DNA of 64,000 nucleotides from Schlegelella_A sp963778525 (GCA_963778525.1 CAVZUJ010000009.1:496001-560000), one strand, 5' to 3'. Positions 37,075-46,655 are shown, numbered from the stretch's first letter. Numbers and translations are program-made. The notes: generated from the letters alone by a model not told the origin.

Positions 37075-37580
37075 AGCGGCAGCTCCGTGAAATAGCGGCC
37101 GCCATGAAAGATGAGCGGCTGGGCGCCGTCGCGACGAGCGCAGCGCTCGACCTCGCCGACGAAGATCACGTGGTCGCCCTCTTCGTAGCGGCTGCGATTG
37201 AAGCACTCGAACACCGCGGCCGCGCCCTCGAGCAGGGGCACGCCACTGGCCCCCGGCTGGAAGGCGACGCCCTCGAAGCGGTCGAGCCCGTGGCTCGCGA
37301 AACGCTGGGCCAGCGCGTGCTGGCCGGCGGCGAGGATGTTGATGGCGTAGTGCGAGCCGCGCGCGAACGCCGGCATCGAGCCGGCCTGGCGCGAGAGGCT
37401 CCAGAGCACGAGGGGCGGATCGATGGAGACCGAGTTGAACGAGTTGGCGGTCAGGCCGATGGGCAGGCCAGCCGCGTCGCGTGCGGTGACGATGGTCACG
37501 CCCGTCGCGAACATCGCGAGGGCGGCGCGAAAATCGTCGGCGGCGAAGGTCGGCGCCGCGGCACGCGGAGTTCGGCTCAT
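37071..37580 (-). CDS. Flavin reductase family protein
   Basis: The 169-residue protein matches the FMN-binding split-barrel flavin reductases that supply reduced flavin to two-component monooxygenases. Diagnostic pieces are FRAALAMFATGVTIVTARDAAGLPIGLTANSFNSVSIDPPLVLWSL, then HYAINILAAGQHALAQRFAS and GDHVIFVGEVERC. No partner monooxygenase is nearby. It begins at ATG 37580, 30 bp from the divergent permease start, and overlaps the BON gene. Confidence 0.87.
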   Translation of the reverse strand: MSRTPRAAAPTFAADDFRAALAMFATGVTIVTARDAAGLPIGLTANSFNSVSIDPPLVLWSLSRQAGSMPAFARGSHYAINILAAGQHALAQRFASHGLDRFEGVAFQPGASGVPLLEGAAAVFECFNRSRYEEGDHVIFVGEVERCARRDGAQPLIFHGGRYFTELPL

Positions 37581-37610
37581 GCCCGCATTGTCGTTCCCTA
37601 GAATCGCCGC

Positions 37611-39182
37611 ATGACCGCACCGCCCGTCCGCGGCGCAGCTCCCGGCGCGCGCTTCGATCGGGCCGGCCGCCTCGCCGCGGTCACGGTGCTCGGCTTCGCC
37701 TCCGGCCTGCCGCTCGCCCTCACCGGCCAGGCGATGCAGGCCTGGCTCAGCGCCGACGGCATCGATATCGCGACCATCGGCTTTCTCAGCCTGGTCGGAT
37801 TGCCCTACACGTTCAAGTTCCTCTGGGCGCCGCTGATGGATCGCTTCGAGCCGCCCTGGTTCGGCCGCCGGCGCGGCTGGCTGGTCGTGACGCAGCTTGC
37901 GCTCGCCGCCGCACTCGTCGGCATGGCCGCAGTGCCACCGGCGTCGGGCCTCGGTGCCTTCGCCTTGTTCGCGGGCCTCGTGGCCTGGCTGTCGGCCTCG
38001 CAGGACGTGGTGGTGGACGCCTATCGCGCCGACCTGCTGGCGGCGACCGAACGCGGTCTGGGCTCATCGCTCACGGTGCTTGGCTATCGGCTGGCCATGA
38101 TCGTCTCGGGCGGCATCGCCTTCATCTGGGTCGATCCGCAACAAGGCGGCGGCTGGAGCTGGCCCGACGTCTATCGCGCGATGGCGCTGTGCATGGTCGC
38201 CGCGGCCGTGTTCTCGGGCGTGTTCGCGCCGAAGCTGGTGCGGGCGGCCGGGCCGGTCAGCGTCGCGCGCAACGACGTGCTCGGCTTTTTCGCCGTCGCG
38301 GCCGCGGTGGCCGTCGGGTTCATCGTGACGCGCTTCGCTTTCTCGCCGATGGCGCGTGCGCTGGTCGTGCCGCTTTTCGCCGACAGCGGCGTCGCTGCGT
38401 CGCTGCAGGAGCGCTGGGCCGACCTCGTCGCGCTCTTCGCCGGCATCGCCTTGACCGTGCCGCTCGTCGCCTGGGCGGCGCGGCGGGCCCGCTTCGAGAC
38501 CTTTCTCGGCAGCCTGGCGAGCTACTTCTCCAAGCCGGGAGCCGCCGCGTTCCTGGCCTTCATCGTTCTCTACAAGCTCGGCGATGCGTTCGCGGGCTCC
38601 CTGCTCACGCCGTTCCTGTTGCAGGCCATGCACTACAGCACCGCCGAGGTCGGCGTCGTCAACAAGGTGATCGGACTGTGGCTGACGATCGGCGGCGCGC
38701 TCGTCGCCGGCGCGCTGATGATGCGGCTCGGTTTGTGGCGCTCGCTCCTCGTCTTCGGCGTCCTGCAGATGCTCGGCAACCTCGGCTTCTGGTGGCTCTC
38801 GCTGCAGGGGCGCGGCGCGTTGCCGGGGCTCGTGATCCCGCCGTTCGATTGGGGTTTCGTCAAGCTCGCGGCGGCCACGCCGGTCGATGGCGGCCTGCTC
38901 ATGGCGATCGCCAGCGAGAACGTGACGAGCGGCATGGGCACGGCGGCCTTCGTCGCATTCCTGATGAGCCTGTGCAACCAGCGCTACAGCGCCACCCAGT
39001 TCGCCTTGCTCAGCGCGTTCGCATCGGTGGGCCGGGTCTGGGTCGGCCCGCTGGCGGGCGTGCTGGCGCAGGCGATCGGCTGGCCGACATTCTTTCTCGT
39101 ATCGGTGGTCGTCGCGGTGCCGGCGCTGGTCTTGCTGCTGGTCCTGCGCGCGCCGATCGACGGCCTCGATCGGCGGGCGTGA
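37611..39182 (+). CDS. ampG: AmpG-type muropeptide MFS permease
   Basis: The 523-residue protein has the AmpG start LGFASGLPLALTGQAMQAWLSADGIDIATIGFLSLVGLPYTFKFLWAPLMDR and the motif SASQDVVVDAYRADLL, with about fourteen membrane segments. AmpG imports GlcNAc-anhydroMurNAc peptides for wall recycling and influences AmpC induction. A TAGAAT -10-like element (37599-37604) lies only 7 bp before the ATG, so the transcript would be almost leaderless; its -35 is not clear. Confidence 0.88.
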   Translation: MTAPPVRGAAPGARFDRAGRLAAVTVLGFASGLPLALTGQAMQAWLSADGIDIATIGFLSLVGLPYTFKFLWAPLMDRFEPPWFGRRRGWLVVTQLALAAALVGMAAVPPASGLGAFALFAGLVAWLSASQDVVVDAYRADLLAATERGLGSSLTVLGYRLAMIVSGGIAFIWVDPQQGGGWSWPDVYRAMALCMVAAAVFSGVFAPKLVRAAGPVSVARNDVLGFFAVAAAVAVGFIVTRFAFSPMARALVVPLFADSGVAASLQERWADLVALFAGIALTVPLVAWAARRARFETFLGSLASYFSKPGAAAFLAFIVLYKLGDAFAGSLLTPFLLQAMHYSTAEVGVVNKVIGLWLTIGGALVAGALMMRLGLWRSLLVFGVLQMLGNLGFWWLSLQGRGALPGLVIPPFDWGFVKLAAATPVDGGLLMAIASENVTSGMGTAAFVAFLMSLCNQRYSATQFALLSAFASVGRVWVGPLAGVLAQAIGWPTFFLVSVVVAVPALVLLLVLRAPIDGLDRRA

Positions 39183-39194
39183 ACGCGCGCGCGC

Positions 39195-39869
39195 TCAGCC
39201 GAGCACGCGCAACAACCAGCGGTTCAGGTCGCCGATCTCTTCGGCGCAGACCGAATGCGGCATCGCGTATTCGTGCCACTCGACCGCATGCCCCATGCCG
39301 ACGAGCGCTTCGCGCGAAGCGCGCGCGCGGACGATCGGAATGACCGGGTCCTGCGTGCCGTGGGCGAGAAAGATCGGGACGTCGCCGTTGGCCGGATGGC
39401 GCTCGGCCTCGGCCTTGGCCGCGAGCGGCAGATAGCCGGACAGGCCGACCAGGCCGGCGAGGCGCTCGTCGTGGCGCAAACCGGTCATCAGCGTCATCGC
39501 GCAGCCCTGACTGAAGCCGGCCAGCACGATGCGGCGCGCCGGTACGCCGCGCGCCTTTTCCTTCGCGATCAAGCCTTCGACGAGCGCTTGCGATTGACGC
39601 AGCCCGGCCTCGTCTTCGCGTTGCTGCTGCGAGCCGAGAGCAAGGATGTCGTACCAGGCGCGCATGACATGGCCGCCGTTGATCGTGACCGGCCGGGTCG
39701 GCGCGTGCGGAAAGACGAAGCGCACCGGCCCGACCGCGCCCAGGTCGAGCTCGCCGGCGACCGGCACGAAATCGTTGCCGTCCGCGCCCAGCCCGTGCAG
39801 GATGAGGATGCTGGCCGTCGGGTTCGGCGCGGTTTCGATCTCGATGCTCTGCAGGGGGGCGGTGCTCAT
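39195..39869 (-). CDS. Alpha/beta hydrolase, carboxylesterase type
   Basis: The 224-residue protein belongs to the phospholipase/carboxylesterase (acyl-protein thioesterase-like) family. The catalytic triad is visible: S120 in GFSQG, D174 in GTQDPVIP and H205 in MPHSV, with oxyanion segment LHGLGADGNDF at 24-34. It has no signal peptide. ATG 39869 overlaps the upstream exonuclease stop (ATGA), so it follows xth in an operon. It faces ampG tail to tail, 12 bp away. Confidence 0.9.
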   Translation of the reverse strand: MSTAPLQSIEIETAPNPTASILILHGLGADGNDFVPVAGELDLGAVGPVRFVFPHAPTRPVTINGGHVMRAWYDILALGSQQQREDEAGLRQSQALVEGLIAKEKARGVPARRIVLAGFSQGCAMTLMTGLRHDERLAGLVGLSGYLPLAAKAEAERHPANGDVPIFLAHGTQDPVIPIVRARASREALVGMGHAVEWHEYAMPHSVCAEEIGDLNRWLLRVLG

Positions 39870-40663
39870 AGCGTGAAGTCGTAGTCGATGACGAGGGGCG
39901 CATGATCGCTGAAGCGCTGCTCGAGGTAGATGTGCTCGCTGCGCGCGAGTGCCGCGACCTTCGGCGTGGCGAGGTGGTAGTCGAGGCGCCAGCCCACGTT
40001 CTTGGCCCAGGCCTGGCCGCGATTGCTCCACCAGGTGTACTGCTCGGGATGCGGATTGAGCGTGCGAAAGACGTCGACGAAGCCGAGCTCCTCGAACAGG
40101 CGCGTCATCCAGGCCCGCTCCTCGGGCAGGAAGCCGCTGTTCTTGCGGTTGCCCTTCCAGTTCTTGAGGTCGATCTCCTTGTGCGCGATGTTGATGTCTC
40201 CGACCAGGATGACCTCGCGCTCCTTGCCCAGGCGCTCGAGGTAGGGCGCCATTCTTTCGAGGAAGCGGAATTTCGCCTGCTGCCGATGCTCGCCCGACGA
40301 GCCGCTCGGGAAATAGCAGCTGACGATGCTGAGGTTCGGGATCGCCCTGCGGCCGACGCGATCGAAGCGCGCCTCGACGTAGCGGCCTTCGGCGTCGAAC
40401 TCCTTGTCGCCGAAGCCGAGCCGGACCGACCGCGGCTTCTTGCGGCTGTAGAGGCCGACGCCCGAGTAGCCTTTCTTCTCGGCGAAGTGAAAGTGCCCTT
40501 TCATTCCGGCGATCGCGTCGAAGCGGCCGTCGACGGTATCGGCTTGCGCCTTGACCTCCTGCACGCCCATACAATCGGCGCCGACGCCTTCGGCCCAGGC
40601 TTCGAAGCCTTTCGCGGCGGCCGAACGGATGCCGTTCAGGTTGAGCGAGACAAGTCGAAACAC
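39866..40663 (-). CDS. xth: Exodeoxyribonuclease III
   Basis: AP endonuclease/3'-exonuclease of base-excision repair. From GTG 40663 the protein has 265 residues: N10 (SLNLNGIRS), metal-binding E36 (GVQEVKA), GDINIAHKEIDLKN, and the catalytic SDHAPL (D253/H254). The GTG start matches the family N-terminus; longer frames upstream overlap pyrE antisense. pyrE starts divergently only 12 bp away, so any promoter must lie inside pyrE. Confidence 0.92.
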   Translation of the reverse strand: MFRLVSLNLNGIRSAAAKGFEAWAEGVGADCMGVQEVKAQADTVDGRFDAIAGMKGHFHFAEKKGYSGVGLYSRKKPRSVRLGFGDKEFDAEGRYVEARFDRVGRRAIPNLSIVSCYFPSGSSGEHRQQAKFRFLERMAPYLERLGKEREVILVGDINIAHKEIDLKNWKGNRKNSGFLPEERAWMTRLFEELGFVDVFRTLNPHPEQYTWWSNRGQAWAKNVGWRLDYHLATPKVAALARSEHIYLEQRFSDHAPLVIDYDFTL

Positions 40664-40675
40664 AGAGAGACCTGC

Positions 40676-41353
40676 ATGACCGGCAAGGCGCCCGACACCA
40701 CCATCGCACGCGAGTTCGTGCAGTTCGCGGTCGAGGCGGGCGTGCTCAGGTTCGGCGAATTCAAGACCAAGGCGGGGCGGCTTTCGCCGTACTTCTTCAA
40801 CTCGGCGTTGTTCGACGATGGCGCCAAGCTGAAGCGCCTGGCGGAATTCTATGCGCGCCGTCTCGTCGCCTCGGGGCTGGAGTTCGACATGCTGTTCGGG
40901 CCGGCCTACAAGGGCATCACGCTTGCCGCCGCCATGGCCATCGAGTTCGCTCGGCACGGCCGGGCCTTGCCCTTTGCTTACAACCGGAAGGAAGCAAAAG
41001 ATCACGGCGAGGGCGGCCTCGTCGTCGGTGCACCATTGCGGGGACGCACGGTCATCGTCGATGATGTGATCACCGATGGCGCTTCCAAGCGCGAGTCGGT
41101 GGAGCTGATTCGCCATGAAGGTGCCAAGCCCATCGCCGTATTGATCGCGCTCGACCGGATGGAGCGCGGCGGCAGCGGGGAGAGTCTTTCGGCGAATTCA
41201 GCGGTGATGGACTTCGAGCGGGAATACGGCTTGCCCGTGCTCGCGATTGCAACGCTGGCTGACCTGCTGGAATTTCTTCATTCGGATGCCGACTCTCCTC
41301 TTGCCGGCCATGCCCAGGCGGTCCTGCGATACCGTGAAAGATACGGGGCCTGA
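40676..41353 (+). CDS. pyrE: Orotate phosphoribosyltransferase
   Basis: Converts orotate and PRPP to orotidine-5'-monophosphate in pyrimidine synthesis. The 225-residue protein has LFGPAYKGITLAAA and the PRPP-binding loop VIVDDVITDGAS, plus the mobile-loop region YNRKEAKDHGEGG. ATG 40676 fits the family start. It overlaps the next gene by about 20 bp and diverges from xth with a 12-bp gap. Confidence 0.94.
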   Translation: MTGKAPDTTIAREFVQFAVEAGVLRFGEFKTKAGRLSPYFFNSALFDDGAKLKRLAEFYARRLVASGLEFDMLFGPAYKGITLAAAMAIEFARHGRALPFAYNRKEAKDHGEGGLVVGAPLRGRTVIVDDVITDGASKRESVELIRHEGAKPIAVLIALDRMERGGSGESLSANSAVMDFEREYGLPVLAIATLADLLEFLHSDADSPLAGHAQAVLRYRERYGA

Positions 41354-42065
41354 GACGAGGGCCGGTCGTCTCGCCGCGGCGCGCGCGCTCGGACTTGTCG
41401 CTTCTTCGTTGCTGGCAGCCGTCTCGGCACACGCCCAGGCCCCTGCGCCGGCCCGCCCGATCTACGACTGCATCGACGCGAACGGAAAGCGGATCCGCTC
41501 CGACCGGCCGATCCTCGACTGCCGGGACAAGGATCAGCGCCTGCTCAACCCGGACGGCTCGATCAACAAGGTGGTGCCGCCGACGCCGACGGCCGACGAG
41601 CGTGCCGACATGGAAGCGCGCGAGCGCCAGGATGCGATCGACAGGGCCGCCAGGAGCGACGCGATCCGTCGCGATCGAAACCTGGTGAGTCGCTTCCCGA
41701 ACGAGGTCGAGCACAACAAGGCACGGGCCAAGGCACTCGACGATATCGGCAAGTCGGTCCACGCCTCCGAAGAGCGCGTGAGCCTGCTGATGGCCGAGCG
41801 CAAACCGCTTCTCGAAGAGCGCGAGTTCTATCAGAACAAGCCGCTGCCAAGCAAGCTCAAGCTCTCGCTCGACGCGAACGACGCCTCGCTGGAGGCGCAG
41901 AAGTCGCTGATCCAGAACCAGCAGTCGGAGGTGGTTCGCATCAACGCGCTCTACGACGTCGAGTTGGCGCGCTTGCGCAAGCTCTGGGCTGGCGCACCGG
42001 CAGGATCGCTGGGGCCCCTGCCGATGACGCCGGGCGTGCCGCCCAAGGCCGCCGACTCGCGCTGA
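41334..42065 (+). CDS. DUF4124-like periplasmic protein
   Basis: From the proposed GTG 41334 the product has 243 residues with a signal peptide (LAAARALGLVASSLLAAVSAHAQA) and an N-terminal DUF4124-like segment (IYDCIDANGKRIRSDRPILDCRDKDQRLLNPDGS) with paired cysteines. A charged helical region follows (ADERADMEARERQDAIDRAARSDAIRRDRNLVSRFPN) and then a long coiled-coil-like part. No function is known. ATG 41286 and 41310 are alternative starts that extend further into pyrE. Confidence 0.65.
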   Translation: MKDTGPETRAGRLAAARALGLVASSLLAAVSAHAQAPAPARPIYDCIDANGKRIRSDRPILDCRDKDQRLLNPDGSINKVVPPTPTADERADMEARERQDAIDRAARSDAIRRDRNLVSRFPNEVEHNKARAKALDDIGKSVHASEERVSLLMAERKPLLEEREFYQNKPLPSKLKLSLDANDASLEAQKSLIQNQQSEVVRINALYDVELARLRKLWAGAPAGSLGPLPMTPGVPPKAADSR

Positions 42066-42086
42066 GACTGCTCCGGTGCGCGCGCC

Positions 42087-43599
42087 TCAGGCGAGGCGGG
42101 CGCGCAGCAGGGCATGGAGTTGGGTCGGGTCGCCTTTGCCCTTCGTCGCCTTCATGGCTTGACCGACGAGCGCATTGAACGCCTTCTCCTTGCCGGCGCG
42201 AAATTCCTCGACCGACTTCGGATTGGCCGCGATCACTTCGTCGACGACGCGCTCGAGCTCGCCGCTGTCGCGCAACTGGCGCAAGCCCTTGGCATCGATG
42301 ATCGCGTCGACGCTGGCGCCTTCGCCGTTGCACAGAGGCGTCGAACACCTGGCGGGCGGCGCTGTTCGAGATCGTGCCGTCGGCGATGCGCGAGACGAGC
42401 GCGGCCAGCTGCACCGGCGCCAACGGCAGGCTTGCGAGGCCGCTCGCGTTCATGCGGCGCGAGACCTCGCCCATCAGCCAGTTGGCCACCAGCTTGGCCT
42501 GGCCGCTGGCCTTCGCGGCCGCCTCGAACGCCGTCGCGAAGGCCTTGTTCTGCGTCATCGCGGCGGCGTCGGCGCTGGCCAGCGCGTAGTCGCGCGCGAA
42601 GCGCGTCGCCATCTGGCCCGGCAGCTCCGGCATCTCGGCGCGCACGCGCGCGATCCAGGTCTCGGAGATGGCGAGCGGCGGCAGATCGGGATCGGGGAAG
42701 TAGCGATAGTCGTGCGCGTCTTCCTTCGAGCGCATGGCGCGCGTCTCGCCGTGCTCCGGGTCGAACAGGACGGTCGCTTGCTGGACCTTGCCGCCGTCTT
42801 CGAGCAGGTCGATCTGCCACTGCACCTCGTAGTCGATCGCCTGCTGCATGAAGCGAAAGCTGTTCAGGTTCTTGATCTCGCGCCGGGTGCCGAAGGGCGC
42901 ACCGGGCCGGCGCACCGACACGTTGGCGTCGCAGCGAAAGCTCCCCTCCTGCATGTTGCCGTCGCAGATGTCGAGCCACACGACCAGGGTGTGCAGGGCC
43001 TTCGCGTATTCGACGGCCTCGACGCTCGAGCGCATTTCCGGCTCGGTCACGATCTCGAGCAGCGGCGTGCCGGCGCGGTTGAGGTCGACGCCGGTCCAGT
43101 CGCCCGAAAAATCGAGCGCCGTGCCGCCCGGACCGGCGACGCCATTGGCATCGGCATCGGCGCGGGCGATGCCGTGGATCGACTTGCCGGCGTCTTCCTC
43201 GAGGTGGGCGCGCGTCAGATTGACGCGATGCGCCGCCTCGCCGACGAAGAAGTCGAGGCCTCCGCCTTGCACCACCGGCGTCTCGTACTGGCTGATCTGA
43301 TAGCCCTTGGGCAGATCGGGGTAGAAATAGTTCTTGCGCGCGAAGATGGAGAGCGGCGCGATCGTCGCGCCGACCGCCAGGCCGAAGCGGATCGCCCGCT
43401 CGACGGCGCCCCGGTTGGCGACCGGCAGCGTGCCCGGCAGCGCCAGATCGACGGCCGAGGCCTGCGTGTTCGGTGCCGCTCCGAACGCGGTCGACGAGCC
43501 GCTGAAGATCTTCGAGCGGGTCGAGAGCTGGGCATGCGTCTCGATGCCGATCACGACCTCGTAACCGCGGATCAGCGGCACCGGCGTTCTTGCGGCCAT
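42087..43599 (-). CDS. gatB: Aspartyl/glutamyl-tRNA amidotransferase subunit B, one frame break
   Basis: Subunit of GatCAB that amidates Glu-tRNA(Gln) or Asp-tRNA(Asn). It begins IRGYEVVIGIETHAQLSTRSKIFSGSS and contains the kinase-like core (LPKGYQISQYE). A single extra A at about 42336 breaks the frame; without it the text reads FDALCNGEGASVDAIIDAKGLRQL and continues to GDPTQLHALLRARLA, the family C-terminus, about 503 residues in all. It is the last gene of gatC-gatA-gatB. Confidence 0.9.
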
Positions 43600-43615
43600 G
43601 CGCGTCGTGCCTCGC

Positions 43616-45118
43616 TCAGGCCGCCGATGCCGGCGCGCGCAGGTGCCAGTCGCTGGCCTGCTGGAAGGCGTGCGCGGCGTGCAGCAGACGGCCTTCCTCG
43701 AAATAGTTGGCGATGAGCTGCAGGCCCACCGGCATGCCGGCCCCGTCGCCGGCGCCGAAGCCGGCCGGGATGCTCATGCCGGGCAGGCCGGCGAGGCTGG
43801 CGGGCAGGGTGAAGATGTCGGCCAGGTAGCTCGCGACCGGATCGTCGCTCTTGGCGCCGAGCTTCCAGGCGACCGTCGGCGCGACCGGGCCGGCGATCAG
43901 GTCGCACTCGCGAAAACAGGCCCGGAAATCGTCGGCGATCATGCGGCGAAGCTTTTGCGCCTGCAGGTAGTAGGCGTCGTAGTAGCCGTGCGACAGCACG
44001 TAGGTGCCGATCATGATGCGGCGCTTCACTTCGGCGCCGAAGCCCTCGCTGCGACTGCTCTTGTAGAGGTCTTGCAGATCGGCGTAGTGCCCGGCGCGAT
44101 GGCCGTAGCGAACGCCGTCGAAGCGCGACAGGTTCGACGAGGCCTCCGCCGGCGCGATCAGGTAGTAGACCGGGATCGCAAGCTCGGTGCGCGGCAGGCT
44201 GACGTCGACGAGCGTGGCGCCGAGACGCTCGAATTCGCCGAGGGCGACGCGCAAGGCCGCCTCCACGTCGCTCGCCAGCGCCAAGGGGAAGAACTCCTTC
44301 GGCACGCCGATGCGCAGGCCCTGCAGCGGTCGGGCCGCCGTCGCGCCCTCGCGAACATGGGCCAGCGCGGTGCTGTAGTCCTGCGGCGGGCGCTCGGCGC
44401 TGGTCGAATCGCGGGCATCGAAGCCGCTCATCGCCGAGAGCAGCAAGGCGCAGTCTTCGGCGCTGCGCGCCAGCGGCCCGGCCTGGTCGAGGCTCGAGGC
44501 GAAGGCGATCATGCCGTAGCGCGAGCACGTGCCATAGGTCGGCTTGATGCCGGTGATGCCGCAGAAGCTGGCCGGCTGACGGATCGATCCGCCGGTGTCG
44601 GTGCCGGTGGCGGCCGGCAGGAGGCGCGCCGCCACCGCGGCGGCCGAGCCGCCCGACGAGCCGCCGGGGACGCGGCTTTCGTCCCACGGATTGCGGACGA
44701 CTTTCCAGGCCGAGTTCTCGTTGCTCGAGCCCATCGCGAACTCGTCGCAGTTGAGCTTGGCCAAGGTCACCATGCCGGCCTCGGCCAGGCGGGCCACGAC
44801 GGTGGCGTCGAACGGGCTCTGGTAGCCGGCGAGCATGCGCGAGCCGGCGGTGGTCGGCAGGTCGCGGGTGACGAAGATGTCCTTGTGCGCGATCGGCACG
44901 CCGGTGAGCGCGCCGGCTTCGCCGCGCTTGCGGCGTGCGTCGGCAGCGCGGGCGGCGTCGAGGGCCCGCCCATCGTCGCCGGCGAGCGCGACGCCGAGAT
45001 GCTCGTGCGCGGCCAGGCGCGCCAGCAGGTGCGTCGTCAGCTCGAGGCTGGAGACTTCCTTGGCTTGCAGCGCGCGGCCCAGCTCGGCCACGCCTTGCGA
45101 ATGCAGGGCGCCCTTCAT
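43616..45118 (-). CDS. gatA: Aspartyl/glutamyl-tRNA amidotransferase subunit A
   Basis: Glutaminase subunit of GatCAB. The 500-residue protein has the amidase-signature triad K79 (PIAHKD), S154 (GGSSGGS) and nucleophile S178 (TDTGGSIRQPASFCG). These positions equal those described for the S. aureus enzyme. Start ATG 45118 overlaps the gatC stop (ATGA). Length and conservation are complete. Confidence 0.97.
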   Translation of the reverse strand: MKGALHSQGVAELGRALQAKEVSSLELTTHLLARLAAHEHLGVALAGDDGRALDAARAADARRKRGEAGALTGVPIAHKDIFVTRDLPTTAGSRMLAGYQSPFDATVVARLAEAGMVTLAKLNCDEFAMGSSNENSAWKVVRNPWDESRVPGGSSGGSAAAVAARLLPAATGTDTGGSIRQPASFCGITGIKPTYGTCSRYGMIAFASSLDQAGPLARSAEDCALLLSAMSGFDARDSTSAERPPQDYSTALAHVREGATAARPLQGLRIGVPKEFFPLALASDVEAALRVALGEFERLGATLVDVSLPRTELAIPVYYLIAPAEASSNLSRFDGVRYGHRAGHYADLQDLYKSSRSEGFGAEVKRRIMIGTYVLSHGYYDAYYLQAQKLRRMIADDFRACFRECDLIAGPVAPTVAWKLGAKSDDPVASYLADIFTLPASLAGLPGMSIPAGFGAGDGAGMPVGLQLIANYFEEGRLLHAAHAFQQASDWHLRAPASAA

Positions 45119-45414
45119 TCGATGACCTTCGGGACCAGGAAAAGGCCGTCGGCGACGGCCGGTGCGCTGCGCTGGTTGGCGGCGCGTTCGTCGCCCTCGG
45201 TGACCGCGTCCTCGCGCAGGCGCAGGTGCGCATCGCCGATCGCCGCCAGCGGCGTGTAGAGGGGCTCGACGCCGCTCGTGTCGACCGCGCTCATCTGCTC
45301 GACGATGCGAAAGAAGCTGTTCAGCTGCTCGAGCATGCGCGCCGTGTCGTCGGCGCCGAGATCGAGACGCGCCAGCTCGGCGATGCGGCGCACGTCGGAA
45401 GAAGTCAGGGCCAT
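45115..45414 (-). CDS. gatC: Aspartyl/glutamyl-tRNA amidotransferase subunit C
   Basis: Small stabilising subunit that wraps around GatA and GatB. From ATG 45414 it is 99 residues, starting MALTSSDVRRIAELARLDLGADD and including VEPLYTP and LREDAV motifs. A longer frame from 45447 would add eleven residues with no homology. It heads the gatCAB operon and diverges from mreB across about 200 bp. Confidence 0.93.
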   Translation of the reverse strand: MALTSSDVRRIAELARLDLGADDTARMLEQLNSFFRIVEQMSAVDTSGVEPLYTPLAAIGDAHLRLREDAVTEGDERAANQRSAPAVADGLFLVPKVIE

Positions 45415-45472
45415 CGCGGCAAAGGCAATCGCGGCAAGTCGCCGCAAGGGTCGAAACGGGGGCCCGCAGGAC

Positions 45473-45501
45473 TCGAATCAGCGGGAGGCATGGGGTATTA
45501 T
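45473..45501 (+). promoter_or_regulatory. Candidate mreB promoter
   Basis: TATTAT (45496-45501) matches 5/6 of the -10 consensus in the gatC-mreB divergent gap, about 110 bp before the mreB ATG. The hexamer 17 bp upstream (TCGAAT) is a poor -35. The same short AT-rich stretch reads GATAAT on the minus strand and could serve gatC. Either assignment is weak. Confidence 0.3.
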
Positions 45502-45611
45502 CCCCGGCTAATTCACAGCCCTGGTCGCCGCTGCGAAGGGCTCGGCGTCACCGTTTGCCTTCCGGCCCGAAACCGGCTCCCCCTCGCTCGACGCCACCAC
45601 TCTCCCAGACC

Positions 45612-46655
45612 ATGTTCGGATCCTTTCGTCGCTACTTTTCGACGGACCTGGCCATCGACCTCGGCACCGCCAACACGCTCATCTACGTGCGTGGCAAAGG
45701 CATCGTGCTCGACGAGCCTTCCGTCGTCGCCATCCGCCACGAAGGCGGACCCAACGGCAAGAAGACCATCCAGGCGGTCGGTGCCGAAGCCAAGGCGATG
45801 CTCGGCAAGGTGCCCGGCAACATCGAGGCGATCCGGCCGATGAAGGATGGCGTCATCGCCGACTTCACCGTCACCGAGCAGATGCTCAAGCAGTTCATCA
45901 AGATGGTCCATCCGCGATCCGTCTTGCGGCCGAGCCCGCGCATCATCATCTGCGTGCCCTGCGGCTCGACCCAGGTCGAGCGCCGCGCGATTCGCGAATC
46001 GGCGCTCGGTGCCGGCGCGTCGCAGGTCTATCTCATCGAGGAGCCGATGGCCGCGGCGATCGGCGCCGGCCTGCCGGTCAGCGAAGCGAGCGGCTCGATG
46101 GTGGTCGACATCGGCGGCGGCACGACCGAGGTCGGCGTGATCTCGCTCGGCGGCATGGTCTACAAGGGCAGCGTGCGCGTCGGCGGCGACAAGTTCGACG
46201 AAGCCATCATCAACTACATCCGCCGCAACTACGGCATGCTGATCGGCGAGCCGACGGCCGAGATGATCAAGAAGAACATCGGCTCGGCCTTCCCCGGCTC
46301 CGAGGTGAAGGAGATCGAGGTCAAGGGCCGCAATCTCTCCGAAGGCGTGCCGCGCTCGTTCACGATCTCCTCGAACGAGATCCTGGAAGCGCTCACCGAC
46401 CCGCTGAACCAGATCGTCTCCAGCGTCAAGAACGCGCTCGAGCAGACCCCGCCCGAGCTCGGCGCCGACATCGCCGAGCGCGGCATGATGCTGACCGGCG
46501 GCGGTGCCTTGCTGCGCGACCTCGACCGCCTGCTCGCCGAAGAAACCGGCTTGCCCGTGCTCGTCGGCGAAGACCCGCTCACCTGCGTCGTGCGCGGTTG
46601 CGGCATGGCCCTGGAACGCATGGAGCGCCTGGGCTCCATCTTCACCTCAGAGTAG
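45612..46655 (+). CDS. mreB: Rod-shape-determining actin homologue MreB
   Basis: Actin-like ATPase that organises lateral wall synthesis. The 347-residue protein begins MFGSFRRYFSTDLAIDLGTANTLIY (phosphate 1 motif), includes DIGGGTTEVGVISLGG (phosphate 2) and TGGGALLRDLDRLL (adenosine motif). ATG 45612 is chosen from the amphipathic family N-terminus. It leads the mreBCD-mrdA-rodA cluster. Confidence 0.97.
   Translation: MFGSFRRYFSTDLAIDLGTANTLIYVRGKGIVLDEPSVVAIRHEGGPNGKKTIQAVGAEAKAMLGKVPGNIEAIRPMKDGVIADFTVTEQMLKQFIKMVHPRSVLRPSPRIIICVPCGSTQVERRAIRESALGAGASQVYLIEEPMAAAIGAGLPVSEASGSMVVDIGGGTTEVGVISLGGMVYKGSVRVGGDKFDEAIINYIRRNYGMLIGEPTAEMIKKNIGSAFPGSEVKEIEVKGRNLSEGVPRSFTISSNEILEALTDPLNQIVSSVKNALEQTPPELGADIAERGMMLTGGGALLRDLDRLLAEETGLPVLVGEDPLTCVVRGCGMALERMERLGSIFTSE

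Noticed and set aside
45465..45495. GATTCGAGTCC-like tRNA T-arm on the minus strand upstream of gatC
   Set aside because: The flanking bases do not pair as a five-bp T stem, and no acceptor or anticodon arm can be built.
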